Source: Psychromarinibacter halotolerans (GTDB lineage: Bacteria > Pseudomonadota > Alphaproteobacteria > Rhodobacterales > Rhodobacteraceae). Taken from it: a stretch of 64,000 nt of DNA. Location of the stretch: assembly GCF_029168315.1 (NCBI RefSeq), contig NZ_JARGYD010000004.1:434001-498000 (forward strand), in the 5' to 3' direction. Of this stretch, positions 8,266-17,162 are shown piece by piece; the first letter of the stretch is position 1, and each line of letters opens with the position of its first letter. The notes beneath the pieces are model-generated. The model did not search any database. It saw only the letters and a program-made list of their open reading frames with translations, and was not told the DNA's origin. Both the position numbers and the translations under genes were made by a program.

Positions 8266-10203
8266 GTGCGTAGATTTCTGACGGGCGCTGTCGTTGGGGC
8301 CGTGGTCTCGGGGGCGGGGCTTGCACCGGTATCCTATTTCGGAGGCGTGGTGACGCTGGACGATCCGGCGCCGTCGACCGGCGCGGTCGAAGGTCCGGGC
8401 GACACCGTGTCCGGTCCTGCGGTGCCCGATGCCGAGCCACTGCCGCCGGAACCCTCCGACACGCCCGATGTCAGCGCGCCCGAGGTGAGCGAGGCCCCGG
8501 AACCAGACGCTTCGCCGGAAATTGCGTCAGAATCCGAGCCTGAGCCCGAGCCAGAAGCCGCCGAGACCGCGCCGCCCGAGGTCGATCCTGCGCCGGTCCC
8601 CGAGATCGCTGCGCCTGAAGAGCCTGCAACAACGGTCGAGACGCCGGAGGTTCCTGACACCCCGGGCAACGAGGAAACGGTGATGCCCGCGCCCGAGGCC
8701 GAGATGCCCGCAGCGCCCGATATGGACGCGCCGGCCGCGCCTGACATGCCTGCCGCGCCGGTTGCGGATACTCCGCCCGCGCCCGACTTGCCGGCAGAGG
8801 AGGTCACCGCCGCGCCCGAGGCCGTGGTGGATACGCTGCCCGAGGTGGAAGACATGCCCGAAGTCGCGACAGAGCGTCCCGCACCCGTGGAACCGGAACC
8901 GGCCGACGTCGTGGCGGACGCCCCCGAGGAACCCGTCGCGCCGTCCGAGGATGCGCCCGCCGAGGTGCCCGAGGTGGCCGGGGACTTGCCGGCCGATGAC
9001 GCCGAGACGCCGATGATCGCAGCCCCGGAAAGCGCGCCGGACACGCCAGAGGCCAGTGCGCCGCCGGTGATCGCGGAGGTTCCGACCCCGCCCGCCGCAC
9101 CGGAAGAGGACGCAGCGGGCGAGGCTCCGGTCGTCGCCGAAGCGGCACCGCCCGCGACCGACGCGCCCGCCATCGCAGAGCCGGACGCCACGCCGGATGT
9201 CCCGGCCAGTGTCGAGCCGCCAGAGGTTACCGACGCGCCCGCTGCGCCCATGCCGCCGGAGGACGAGACGTCTGATGGTGGCGTCGAGATCGCCTCTGCC
9301 GAACAGGCCCCCGCGACCGAGCCGGTTCCGCCCGCGATAGTGCAGCCAGACGCCGCGCCGGACGCGCCCGAGGTGTCCGACACGCCCGCCGAGCCGCCCG
9401 CGCCGGCGGTCGAGGCCGAGGACGATTCCCCCGGCTTCGGCAATCTTGCCCCCGGGATCACCACCGACCGCCTGCCGCGCATCGGCGCCGGCGCGCCCGA
9501 GCCGGAACCGGAACAGCCCGAGGCAGGACCGCAGCCGGCGCTGGACGCCTTTGCCGTTCCGTTCGAAGCAGTGCCGGGCAACCCGCTGATGTCGCTTGTG
9601 CTTCTTGATCCCGGCCCGTCGCGGCCCGATCCTGCCGCCCTCGCCGGGCTGCCGGTGCCGTTGACCGTGGTGGTCGACCCGATGCAACCGGGCGCGGCCG
9701 ATGCGATGCGTGCCTACCGCGCCGCCGGTGTAGAGGTGGCCGTGCTGGCCCCGCTACCGGAAGGCGCCACGCCCGCCGATGTCGAGGTGGCGTTTCAGGA
9801 ATACCTCGACACCGTGCCGCAGTCGGTTGCGGTGATGGACACGCCCGACGCCCGGATGCAGGCGAACCGCCCGCGTGCTGCGCAGGTGGCCGAGATCGCC
9901 GCCGCGACGGGGCGGGGGATCATCACCTACGAACGGGGCCTGAACTCGGCGCTTCAGGTCGCCGACACGATGGACGTGCCCGCGCTGGCGGTGTTCCGGT
10001 CCTTCGATGACGGCAGCGAAAGCGTTGCGGCGATGAAGCGGGTGCTGGATGTGGGGGCGTTCCGCGCCGGGCAGCAGGGCAGTGTCCTGCTGGTGGGCCA
10101 CATGCGGCCCGACACGATCGCGGCGATCACCGAATGGGCGCTGGGGCAGCGGGCGACCAGCGTGACGCTGGCCCCGGCCTCTGCGCTGTTGAAGGCGCAG
10201 TAG
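8266..10203 (+). CDS. Divergent polysaccharide deacetylase (YibQ/DUF610-like) with a long Pro/Ala/Glu linker
   Basis: The 645-residue protein begins at a GTG (8266) preceded by a G-rich stretch. Residues 1-30 form one hydrophobic segment (MRRFLTGAVVGAVVSGAGLAP), so the protein is probably exported or anchored. About residues 38-415 are very low complexity, rich in Pro, Ala, Glu and Asp, with many PEAP/APE-type units and no predicted fold. The last ~200 residues resemble divergent polysaccharide deacetylases (TVVVDP, VAVMDTPDARM, GRGIITYERG, LLVGHMRPDT). The globular part looks shorter than in typical members, and I cannot verify catalytic metal ligands. It sits divergently between trpG and trpE, a placement common in this group. 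An envelope-spanning tether is an inference. Confidence 0.72.
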   Translation: MRRFLTGAVVGAVVSGAGLAPVSYFGGVVTLDDPAPSTGAVEGPGDTVSGPAVPDAEPLPPEPSDTPDVSAPEVSEAPEPDASPEIASESEPEPEPEAAETAPPEVDPAPVPEIAAPEEPATTVETPEVPDTPGNEETVMPAPEAEMPAAPDMDAPAAPDMPAAPVADTPPAPDLPAEEVTAAPEAVVDTLPEVEDMPEVATERPAPVEPEPADVVADAPEEPVAPSEDAPAEVPEVAGDLPADDAETPMIAAPESAPDTPEASAPPVIAEVPTPPAAPEEDAAGEAPVVAEAAPPATDAPAIAEPDATPDVPASVEPPEVTDAPAAPMPPEDETSDGGVEIASAEQAPATEPVPPAIVQPDAAPDAPEVSDTPAEPPAPAVEAEDDSPGFGNLAPGITTDRLPRIGAGAPEPEPEQPEAGPQPALDAFAVPFEAVPGNPLMSLVLLDPGPSRPDPAALAGLPVPLTVVVDPMQPGAADAMRAYRAAGVEVAVLAPLPEGATPADVEVAFQEYLDTVPQSVAVMDTPDARMQANRPRAAQVAEIAAATGRGIITYERGLNSALQVADTMDVPALAVFRSFDDGSESVAAMKRVLDVGAFRAGQQGSVLLVGHMRPDTIAAITEWALGQRATSVTLAPASALLKAQ

Positions 10204-10206
10204 GAC

Positions 10207-11721
10207 CTAGCGGTTGCCCTTGCCCACGAAGCGCCCGGCGTCCTGCGCCGCGGCGCGGATCGCTTTGGATTTGTTGACGGTTTCCTGAAACTCGGCCTCG
10301 GGATCGCTGTCATAGACGACACCGCCGCCAGCCTGGATATACAGGTCGGTGCCCTTCAGAACGGCGGTGCGCAGCGCGATACACATATCCATGTCGCCGC
10401 CTGCGCTGAAATAGCCGACGCCGCCGCCGTAAACGCCGCGTTTCTCGGGCTCCAGTTCGTCGATGATCTCCATCGCGCGGACCTTGGGCGCGCCGGACAC
10501 GGTGCCAGCAGGCAGACCGGCCAGAAGCGCGGACAGCGCGTCGTGTTCGTCCGACAGTTCGCCCACCACGTTCGACACGATGTGCATGACGTGGCTGTAG
10601 CGTTCGACGATGAACTTCTCGGTCGGGCGGACGGTGCCGATCTTTGCGACCCGGCCCACGTCGTTGCGGCCAAGGTCCAACAGCATCAGGTGCTCGGCGC
10701 ATTCCTTCTCGTCGCCCATCAGGTCGGCCTCGTAGGCGCGGTCCTCTTCCGGCGTGGCGCCGCGGGGGCGGGTGCCGGCGATGGGGCGGATCGTGACCTC
10801 GTTGTCGAACACGCGGACAAGGATCTCGGGGCTGGCGCCGATGACCTGAAAGCCGCCGAAGTTGAAGAAGAACATGAACGGCGACGGGTTGGTGCGGCGC
10901 AAGCTGCGGTACAGCGCGAAGGGGGGCAGGGTGAATTCCTGCCGCCACCGCTGCGACGGCACCACCTGAAAGATGTCGCCCGCGCGGATGTATTCCTTGG
11001 CCTTCTCGACAGCCTCGAGATAGGCATCATGGCTGAAGTTCGACGTCATCTCGCCGATCTGCGCCGCCTCGCCAAGGTCGCGGCTGGTGTCGGACGGCAC
11101 ACGCTCAAGATCGCGCACCGCGTCCATCACCCGTTCGGCGGCCTGCGCATAGGCAGCCTTGGCCGACAGGCCAGAGGTCGTCCACGCGGGGGACACGACC
11201 GTCACCTCGCCCTTCACGCCATCCAGAACCGCGATCACCGACGGGCGCATCATCACGGCGTCGGGCAGGCCCAGCGGGTCGGGGTTCACGTCCGGCAGCG
11301 TTTCGACCAGCCGGATCATGTCATAGCCAAGATAGCCGAACAGCCCCGCGCTGGCGCCGGGCAGGTCGTCGGGCAGGTCGATCCGGCTTTCGGCGATCAC
11401 CGCCCGCAGGGTGTCCAGCGGATGCCCGTCCAGCGGTTCGAACGCCTCGGCATCGAACCGGGCGGACCGGTTTAGCGCAGAGGTCTCGCCGTTGCAGCGC
11501 CAGACAAGGTCCGGCTTCATCCCGATGATCGAGTAGCGCCCGCGCACCTCGCCGCCGGTCACCGATTCCAGCATGAAGCTGTCCTTGCGGGCCTCGGTGA
11601 GCTTGAGCATCAGCGAGACGGGCGTGTCGAGGTCGGCCGCAAGGCGGGCATAAACGACTTGGTTCTCGCCCTTGTCGTACCCTTCGGCAAAGGCTTCGAA
11701 GGCGGGAGTAAGCTGGGCCAT
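10207..11721 (-). CDS. trpE: Anthranilate synthase component I
   Basis: Converts chorismate to anthranilate using ammonia from TrpG. The 504-residue protein is full length, with an N-terminal Trp-binding region (LTEARKDSFMLESV) and the chorismate-binding C-terminal domain (NPSPFMFFFNF, PIAGTRPRG, RNDVGRVA, GAPKVRAMEII). It starts 6 bases after the ppiD stop, so it is expected to be co-transcribed with ppiD or driven from within it. No tandem-Trp leader frame was seen in the preceding 200 bases. Confidence 0.97.
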   Translation of the reverse strand: MAQLTPAFEAFAEGYDKGENQVVYARLAADLDTPVSLMLKLTEARKDSFMLESVTGGEVRGRYSIIGMKPDLVWRCNGETSALNRSARFDAEAFEPLDGHPLDTLRAVIAESRIDLPDDLPGASAGLFGYLGYDMIRLVETLPDVNPDPLGLPDAVMMRPSVIAVLDGVKGEVTVVSPAWTTSGLSAKAAYAQAAERVMDAVRDLERVPSDTSRDLGEAAQIGEMTSNFSHDAYLEAVEKAKEYIRAGDIFQVVPSQRWRQEFTLPPFALYRSLRRTNPSPFMFFFNFGGFQVIGASPEILVRVFDNEVTIRPIAGTRPRGATPEEDRAYEADLMGDEKECAEHLMLLDLGRNDVGRVAKIGTVRPTEKFIVERYSHVMHIVSNVVGELSDEHDALSALLAGLPAGTVSGAPKVRAMEIIDELEPEKRGVYGGGVGYFSAGGDMDMCIALRTAVLKGTDLYIQAGGGVVYDSDPEAEFQETVNKSKAIRAAAQDAGRFVGKGNR

Positions 11722-11727
11722 GTGGTG

Positions 11728-13737
11728 TTACGGGAACTGCGCGTGGACGGCGTTGATCGCCGTCTGGTTAAGGGAAATGCCCGCCTCGGACTGGACGGTC
11801 GCGGCATAGGCGCCCAGGATGTCCTGCCCCAGCGACGACGCGAGTTGATCGCGCAGTTGCGCGGCCGCGTCGGCATAGGCGGGGTCGGACAGGTCGGGTT
11901 CGTTGATCGCGTCCAGCCGGACGAGGTAGGCGGCATTGGTGCCTTCGATCGCCTGCGTGTCGCCGGGCTCCATCTCGAAGATGGCGGCAACGAAATCGGT
12001 CGGCGTGTCGGGGATAAAGCCGTCGCGGCCGATGCCGGTTTCGGTCACGTACTGGATGCCGGCCGGTTCCTCGACGATCGGGAAGTCCAACTCGGTGACC
12101 GCTTCGTCGGTCTCTGCCTCGGCGTCCGGCGTGTCGGTGGCGGTCGCGTCGCCCTCGGTCTCCGTCGCGGTATCTTCTTCCGTCGCGGGCTCCTCTTCAG
12201 AAGCATCCGTCACCGGCTCTTCCGCGGGGGTGTCATCCAAGGCGGTCTCCATGCCGGCCTCGGCCAGCGCGCGCGCCTGTTCGGCCAGTGCGGCCACGGT
12301 GTTCACCCGCCGCCATTCCGCTTCGACGTCATCGCGGGCCTCGTCGAAGGGTTCCACGCGGGGCTCGATCACCTCGTTGACGCGCAGGGCGAACAGCGCA
12401 CCGTCGCTGGTTTCGATGATCTCGGGGAAATCGCCGACCTCTGCTTCCAGCGCGGCCTGACGGAACTCTAGGTACGCGGCGACGCCGTCGGTCGCACCCT
12501 CGGTCCAGTCGATCTGGCCGGTTTCCATCTCGGTTTCCTCGCCGACCTCTTCCAGCGTGGCGCCGCCAGCCAGAAGGTCATCGATGCCGTCGATCATATC
12601 CGCCACGGCGCGTCGGGCGGCGTCTGTGCGGTATTCGACCAGCAGCTGTTCGCGCGCCTCTTCGAAGGGCGTTTCCTGCGCTTCGAGCACGGCATTCATG
12701 CGGAACAGGGCCGGGCCGAAATCGGTGTCGATGGGGCCGACGACGCCGGGTTCTTCCAGCGCGAAGACAGGTTCCCCGGCGGCGCCAAGTTCGTCCTGCG
12801 CGACGTCGCCCATGTCGACATCCACAAGGTCCAGCCCGCGTTCAGCCACCAGATCCTCGAACGTGGTCTCGCCAGCGGCAAGCGCGTCGGCGGCGGTCTG
12901 CGCGGCGGCGGGGTCGGTGTAGATCAGCCGTTCCACAAGACGGCGCTCGGGCTGGCGGAACTCGTCAATGCGCTCGTCGTACAGGCGCTGAAGCGCCTCG
13001 TCGTCGCCTTCGATGGTGCCTGCGACCATTTCGGGGGTGATCAGCGCATAGGTGATGTCACGGGTCTCGGGCAGCATGAAGCTGTCGGGGTTCTCTTCCC
13101 AGAAGGCGCTCAGGTCGTCTTCGGACGGATCGGCGATCGGGGTATCCAGATCCTCGGCGGTCAGCACCGTCCAAGTGAAATCGCGGGTTTCCTCGGCATA
13201 GCTCAGAAGCGCGTCGACATAGGCGTCGGGCATCGCCGCCGCGCCCGACACGGCTTCTTGCATCAGCGTGCGGGCGAGGTCCATGCGCAGACCTTCCTCG
13301 AACTCGCTTTCGCTGAGGCCGGCGTTCTGCAGCGCAAAGCGATAGCCTTCGCGGTCGAACTCGCCGTCGACGCCTTGGAAGGCGGTGATGTTCAGGACCT
13401 GCTCTCCGACCCGCTGGTCGCCGACGGACAGGCCGATGCGCTCGGCCTCGTTCTCCAGCGCGGTGGTGGACAGGATGCGTTGCAGCACCGCTTGGTCGAT
13501 GCCGAACATCTGCGCCTGTTGCAGGGTCAGGTTGGTGCCGAATTGCTGGGACAGGCTGGCCAGTTCGTTCTGAAGCTCGCGCGCGTAGCGGTCGACCGAG
13601 ATGTCGCGATTGCCGACGGATCCGACCGAGTTCACCGTGCCGCCGAAGTTGGTGGCGCCGAAACCGGCAAGGCCGACAATCAGCAGAAGCAGGATCACCC
13701 AGACTACTGCGTTGTACGCGGATTTCTTCTTAGCCAT
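11728..13737 (-). CDS. ppiD: Peptidylprolyl isomerase PpiD-like periplasmic chaperone
   Basis: Inner-membrane-anchored chaperone/isomerase that helps fold exported proteins. The 669-residue protein has one N-terminal membrane helix (about residues 12-30), a SurA-N-like helical region (about 35-170) and a parvulin-like region in the middle. Residues about 500-548 are an acidic low-complexity insert rich in Glu, Asp, Thr and Ala, encoded around 12090-12235. Catalytic activity of the parvulin part cannot be judged, as PpiD proteins are often inactive. It is followed after 6 bases by trpE. Confidence 0.88.
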   Translation of the reverse strand: MAKKKSAYNAVVWVILLLLIVGLAGFGATNFGGTVNSVGSVGNRDISVDRYARELQNELASLSQQFGTNLTLQQAQMFGIDQAVLQRILSTTALENEAERIGLSVGDQRVGEQVLNITAFQGVDGEFDREGYRFALQNAGLSESEFEEGLRMDLARTLMQEAVSGAAAMPDAYVDALLSYAEETRDFTWTVLTAEDLDTPIADPSEDDLSAFWEENPDSFMLPETRDITYALITPEMVAGTIEGDDEALQRLYDERIDEFRQPERRLVERLIYTDPAAAQTAADALAAGETTFEDLVAERGLDLVDVDMGDVAQDELGAAGEPVFALEEPGVVGPIDTDFGPALFRMNAVLEAQETPFEEAREQLLVEYRTDAARRAVADMIDGIDDLLAGGATLEEVGEETEMETGQIDWTEGATDGVAAYLEFRQAALEAEVGDFPEIIETSDGALFALRVNEVIEPRVEPFDEARDDVEAEWRRVNTVAALAEQARALAEAGMETALDDTPAEEPVTDASEEEPATEEDTATETEGDATATDTPDAEAETDEAVTELDFPIVEEPAGIQYVTETGIGRDGFIPDTPTDFVAAIFEMEPGDTQAIEGTNAAYLVRLDAINEPDLSDPAYADAAAQLRDQLASSLGQDILGAYAATVQSEAGISLNQTAINAVHAQFP

Positions 13738-13859
13738 CGCCCGGTGTCCCCTGGTTCCCTCTGAGCCTGTCTGGGCTGTCTAAAGGGGCGAGGGCAGGGG
13801 GGCAAGGGGCCGCGGAACGCCTTGTGCGCAGGCTTGCGGCGTCGTGATCGGTCTGTCGA

Positions 13860-14363
13860 TCAATCGCTGCCGCGATAGGGCTTCACGTATTGCATCGCCA
13901 TGTCCCAAGGGAAGAAGATCCACGTGTCCTGGCTGACGCCGGTGATGAAGGTGTCGACCATCGGCTCGCCCTGCGGTTTGGCGTAGACGGTGGCGAAGTG
14001 CGCCTGCGGATACATCCGGCGGACCAGTTCCAGCGTCTTGCCGGTGTCCACAAGGTCATCGACGATAAGGATGCCGGTGCCGTCGCCCATCATCTCGGCG
14101 TTGGGCGCCTTCAGGACCTTGGCGTCGGCTTGGCTTTGGTTGTCGTAGCTTTTGACGCTGATCGTATCGACCGTACGGATGTCGAGTTCGCGGCTGACGA
14201 TCATCGCGGGGGCCATGCCGCCCCGGGTGATGGCCACGACGGCGCGCCATGCGCCGTTGTCCGGGCCCTTGCCGTCAAGGCGCCACGCCAGCGCACGGCT
14301 GTCGCGATGGATCTGGTCCCAGCTGACGTGAAACCCCTTTTCGTGCGGCAGTCGATCACTCAT
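13860..14363 (-). CDS. gpt: Xanthine phosphoribosyltransferase
   Basis: Purine salvage enzyme converting xanthine/guanine plus PRPP to XMP/GMP. The 167-residue protein has the type I PRTase signature ILIVDDLVDTGKT and an N-terminal AVVAITRGGMAPAMI segment, as in Gpt. It lies 33 bases downstream of fabI on the same strand and is probably co-transcribed. The C-terminus WIFFPWDMAMQYVKPYRG is typical of the family in alphaproteobacteria. Confidence 0.94.
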   Translation of the reverse strand: MSDRLPHEKGFHVSWDQIHRDSRALAWRLDGKGPDNGAWRAVVAITRGGMAPAMIVSRELDIRTVDTISVKSYDNQSQADAKVLKAPNAEMMGDGTGILIVDDLVDTGKTLELVRRMYPQAHFATVYAKPQGEPMVDTFITGVSQDTWIFFPWDMAMQYVKPYRGSD

Positions 14364-14396
14364 CGCGGCTGGTCCTCCCGGGTTGGCTGTGCGCGG

Positions 14397-15203
14397 TCAG
14401 TTCTTTTCGATGTCGGGCGCGTCGACGGCCTTCATGCCCACGACGTGGTAACCCGAGTCGACGTGATGCGTTTCACCCGTGACGCCCGCGCCGAGATCGG
14501 ACAGCAGGTACAGGGCGGAATTGCCGACCTGATCGATGGTCACGTTGCGGCGCAGGGGCGAGTTGAATTCGTTCCACTTCAGGATGTAGCGGAAGTCGCC
14601 GATGCCGCTGGCGGCCAGCGTCTTGATCGGGCCCGCGCTGATCGAGTTCACGCGAATACCGTCCTTGCCAAGGTCCTCGGCGAGATAGCGCACCGAAGCC
14701 TCCAGCGCGGCTTTCGCGATGCCCATGACGTTATAGTGGGGCATCACGCGCTCGGCGCCGTAGTAGGTCATCGTCAGCATCGCGCCGCCGTCGGGCATCA
14801 TCGCCGCCGCGCGCTTGGCCACGGCGGTGAACGAGAACACCGAGATGTCCATCGTCATCATGAAGTTGGCGCGGCTGGTGTCGACGTAGCGGCCGCGCAA
14901 CTCGTTCTTGTCGGAAAAGCCGATGGCGTGGACCACGAAGTCCAGCTTGCCCCATTTTTCCTGCAGCGCGTCGAACAGCGCGTCGATGCTGGCCTCGTCC
15001 CCGACGTCGCAGGGCAGGACCACGTCCGACCCAAGGCTGGACGCCAGCGGTTCGACCCGCTTTTTCAGCGCATCGCCTTGATAGGAAAAGGCAAGTTCGG
15101 CTCCGGCGTTGGACAGCGCCTTGGCGATGCCCCACGCGATGGATTTGTCGTTGGCCAGCCCCATGATCAGGCCGCGTTTTCCCGCCATCAAGTCTTGTGC
15201 CAT
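14397..15203 (-). CDS. fabI: Enoyl-[acyl-carrier-protein] reductase (NADH)
   Basis: Catalyses the last reduction of each fatty-acid elongation round; target of triclosan-type inhibitors in other bacteria. The 268-residue SDR protein has KRGLIMGLANDKSIAWGIA at the NAD site, and the catalytic Tyr and Lys in YNVMGIAKAALE (Tyr-x6-Lys spacing of FabI). The start at 15203 (MAQDLMAGKRG) is preferred to an upstream in-frame ATG at 15293 because it matches FabI N-termini. Followed by gpt. Confidence 0.96.
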   Translation of the reverse strand: MAQDLMAGKRGLIMGLANDKSIAWGIAKALSNAGAELAFSYQGDALKKRVEPLASSLGSDVVLPCDVGDEASIDALFDALQEKWGKLDFVVHAIGFSDKNELRGRYVDTSRANFMMTMDISVFSFTAVAKRAAAMMPDGGAMLTMTYYGAERVMPHYNVMGIAKAALEASVRYLAEDLGKDGIRVNSISAGPIKTLAASGIGDFRYILKWNEFNSPLRRNVTIDQVGNSALYLLSDLGAGVTGETHHVDSGYHVVGMKAVDAPDIEKN

Positions 15204-15366
15204 GGGTCGCCTCTGAAACCTAAGATTGTTGCCTGCTTTAGGATAACCGGCCGTGCGCTTCAAGAGCCGGGCCCGAGGGTGGCGTAGCGGCAAGTGTCCG
15301 AGGACAGGGCTTGCTCCATGTGTGTCAGGGGTTTACCCCTAGCGGGTGATTTCACGGGAGACACTT

Positions 15367-15987
15367 ATGAGCGGATCCGCGCCCGTCAGCAGAAGCGGTA
15401 TCTTCGCCGGCGACGACCCTTTCGAGATCGTGCGCGCTTGGCAGGCAGAGGCCAAAGAGACCGAGATCAACGATCCCGACGCCATCGCGCTGGCGACGGT
15501 GGATGCCGACGGTCTTCCGAACGCGCGCATGGTGCTTCTGCGCGAGACCGAGGCCGACGCCTTTGTGTTCTACACCAACTACGAGTCCGCGAAGGGCACC
15601 GAACTGCTGGCCAGCGGCAAGGCGGCCTTCGTGATGCATTGGAAGTCTTTGCGGCGCCAAATCCGCGTTCGCGGCCTTGTTGAACAGGAAAACGGGGCCG
15701 GGGCGGATAACTATTTTGCCAATCGTCCATTGCAAAGTAGGATCGGCGCGTGGGCATCTGACCAGTCGCGCCCACTCAAGAGCCGTGCCGAACTGATGGC
15801 GCGGGTTGCGAAGGCCGGCGTCACTCATGGCCCTAGCCCGAAACGGCCGCCCTACTGGGGCGGGTTCCGCATTCGGCCGCTTGAAATCGAATTCTGGGCA
15901 GACGGGGACTTCCGGCTGCACGACCGCTTCCGCTGGACGCGGAGCGACATTTCGTCGGCGTGGGACGTCGATAGGTTGTATCCTTGA
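15367..15987 (+). CDS. pdxH: Pyridoxamine 5'-phosphate oxidase
   Basis: FMN enzyme that oxidises pyridoxine/pyridoxamine phosphate to pyridoxal phosphate. The 206-residue protein shows the FMN/PLP-site segments RMVLLR, QIRVRG, LQSRIGAWASDQS and the C-terminal RIRPLEIEFWADG...RLHDRFRW block. The ATG at 15367 is preceded by GGGAG at a good distance and is preferred over an upstream in-frame start at 15346. It is divergent from fabI, with 163 bases between the starts. Confidence 0.95.
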   Translation: MSGSAPVSRSGIFAGDDPFEIVRAWQAEAKETEINDPDAIALATVDADGLPNARMVLLRETEADAFVFYTNYESAKGTELLASGKAAFVMHWKSLRRQIRVRGLVEQENGAGADNYFANRPLQSRIGAWASDQSRPLKSRAELMARVAKAGVTHGPSPKRPPYWGGFRIRPLEIEFWADGDFRLHDRFRWTRSDISSAWDVDRLYP

Positions 15988-16083
15988 GGCGCTGACCAAG
16001 TATTTGGCGCCAAATTGTTATTGGTAACCAGTTTGTTCTGGACTTTCGCCGCGAGGGGCGGTGAGTAGTATAACGACGCAACT

Positions 16084-16110
16084 GTCCGGTGTTAAATTCA
16101 AAAACCGGAC
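16084..16110 (+). promoter_or_regulatory. Hairpin just upstream of the cold-shock gene
   Basis: GTCCGGT (16084-16090) and ACCGGAC (16104-16110) form a perfect 7-bp inverted repeat around an A-rich loop, ending 14 bases before the start codon of the double cold-shock protein. A TATAAC sequence at 16069-16074 could be a -10 box, which would place the hairpin in the 5' UTR. A role in temperature or translational control is inference only. Confidence 0.4.
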
Positions 16111-16124
16111 GCCGTAGGTGGGCG

Positions 16125-16661
16125 ATGACCGACGGAAATCACAGTTTCGCATCTGTCGAAGGGCAGGTGAAGTGGTTCGATCCCGTGAAAGGGTTCGGCT
16201 TTGTCGTGCCTGATGGCGGCGGCCGAGACATCCTGCTGCATGCGAACGTGTTGCGCAATTTCGGCCAGAACTCTGTCGCCGACGGGTCGTTGATCACGCT
16301 GACCGTGCAAGAGACCCCGCGCGGCATTCAAGCGGTGCAGGTTCTTAGCATCCAACCGCCGGGCGGAGAGACGGCGCCGCCGCTGGACGAACTTGCGTCC
16401 GACGACGAGGATCTCGACCTTGCCGCGGTGCCGGCGGAGCCGGCGCGGGTGAAGTGGTTCGACAAGGGCAAGGGCTTTGGCTTTGCCAACGTGTTCGGCC
16501 GACCAGAGGACATCTTCATTCACATAGAAGTGTTGCGCCGGTCTGGCTTTGCCGACCTGCAGCCCGGCGAGGCGGTTGTCCTGCGCGTCGTGGACGGGCA
16601 TCGTGGACGCATGGCCGCTCAGGTGGTCGCGTGGGATACGGTGTTGAGGTCGAAAGAGTGA
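16125..16661 (+). CDS. Protein with two cold-shock domains
   Basis: Single-strand nucleic-acid-binding protein of the Csp family, probably an RNA chaperone. The 178-residue protein holds two cold-shock domains, about residues 11-75 (KGFGFVVPDGGGRDILLH) and 107-173 (KGKGFGFANVFGRPEDIFIH), joined by an acidic linker. Both carry RNP-like motifs, although the second replaces the usual His of FVH with FIH/IEV. The start at 16125 is preceded by a GGTGGG ribosome site; an earlier in-frame start at 16089 has none. Its stop overlaps the next start (TGATG), so the DUF192 gene is translationally coupled. Confidence 0.92.
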   Translation: MTDGNHSFASVEGQVKWFDPVKGFGFVVPDGGGRDILLHANVLRNFGQNSVADGSLITLTVQETPRGIQAVQVLSIQPPGGETAPPLDELASDDEDLDLAAVPAEPARVKWFDKGKGFGFANVFGRPEDIFIHIEVLRRSGFADLQPGEAVVLRVVDGHRGRMAAQVVAWDTVLRSKE

Positions 16662-17131
16662 TGTTGCGTGTTATCGGGGCGGCCGGGATCGCCCTGCTTC
16701 AGGCCGGGGCCGTGCAGGCAGCCTGTTCCGAGAATTCCGTCGTCTTCCGCACGGATCGCGGCCAGACCCAGTTCACGGTCGAGATCGCGGACGACCGCGA
16801 AGAGATCACCCGCGGGCTGATGCACCGCGAGTCGATGCCGGCGAAAGCGGGGATGCTGTTCGTCTATCCGCGTCCGGCGCCGGTGGCGTTCTGGATGCGC
16901 AACACGCTGATTCCGCTGGATATGATCTTCATCGGGTCGGATGGTGTCGTCCGCAAGGTGCACGAGAACGCCGTCCCGCTGGACGAAACCCCAATCCCCG
17001 GCGGCAATGACATCCAGTACGTGCTGGAAATCAACGGCGGCATGGCCGCGCTGCTGGGCATCGAGGCAGGGGCAGAGATGCGGCATCCCGCTGTCGATCC
17101 CGCACAGGCCGCGTGGCCCTGCACCGAGTGA
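16661..17131 (+). CDS. DUF192 family exported protein
   Basis: The 156-residue protein begins at the ATG that overlaps the cold-shock stop codon. It has an N-terminal signal peptide (MLRVIGAAGIALLQAGAVQA) followed by a DUF192 domain with RGLMHRESMP, GMLFVYP, FWMRNTLIPLDMIFI and the conserved C-terminal NGG. Function of the family is not established. The coupling with a cold-shock protein recurs in this bacterial group, as far as I know, but no mechanism is evident. Confidence 0.9.
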   Translation: MLRVIGAAGIALLQAGAVQAACSENSVVFRTDRGQTQFTVEIADDREEITRGLMHRESMPAKAGMLFVYPRPAPVAFWMRNTLIPLDMIFIGSDGVVRKVHENAVPLDETPIPGGNDIQYVLEINGGMAALLGIEAGAEMRHPAVDPAQAAWPCTE

Positions 17132-17162
17132 TCGCTCGCTTTTCTTGACGTGATGCGGGCCG

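Noticed and set aside
8334..9581. Ser/Gly-repeat open frame antisense to the long Pro/Ala/Glu linker
   Set aside because: Mirror image of the low-complexity linker; not a repeat protein gene.
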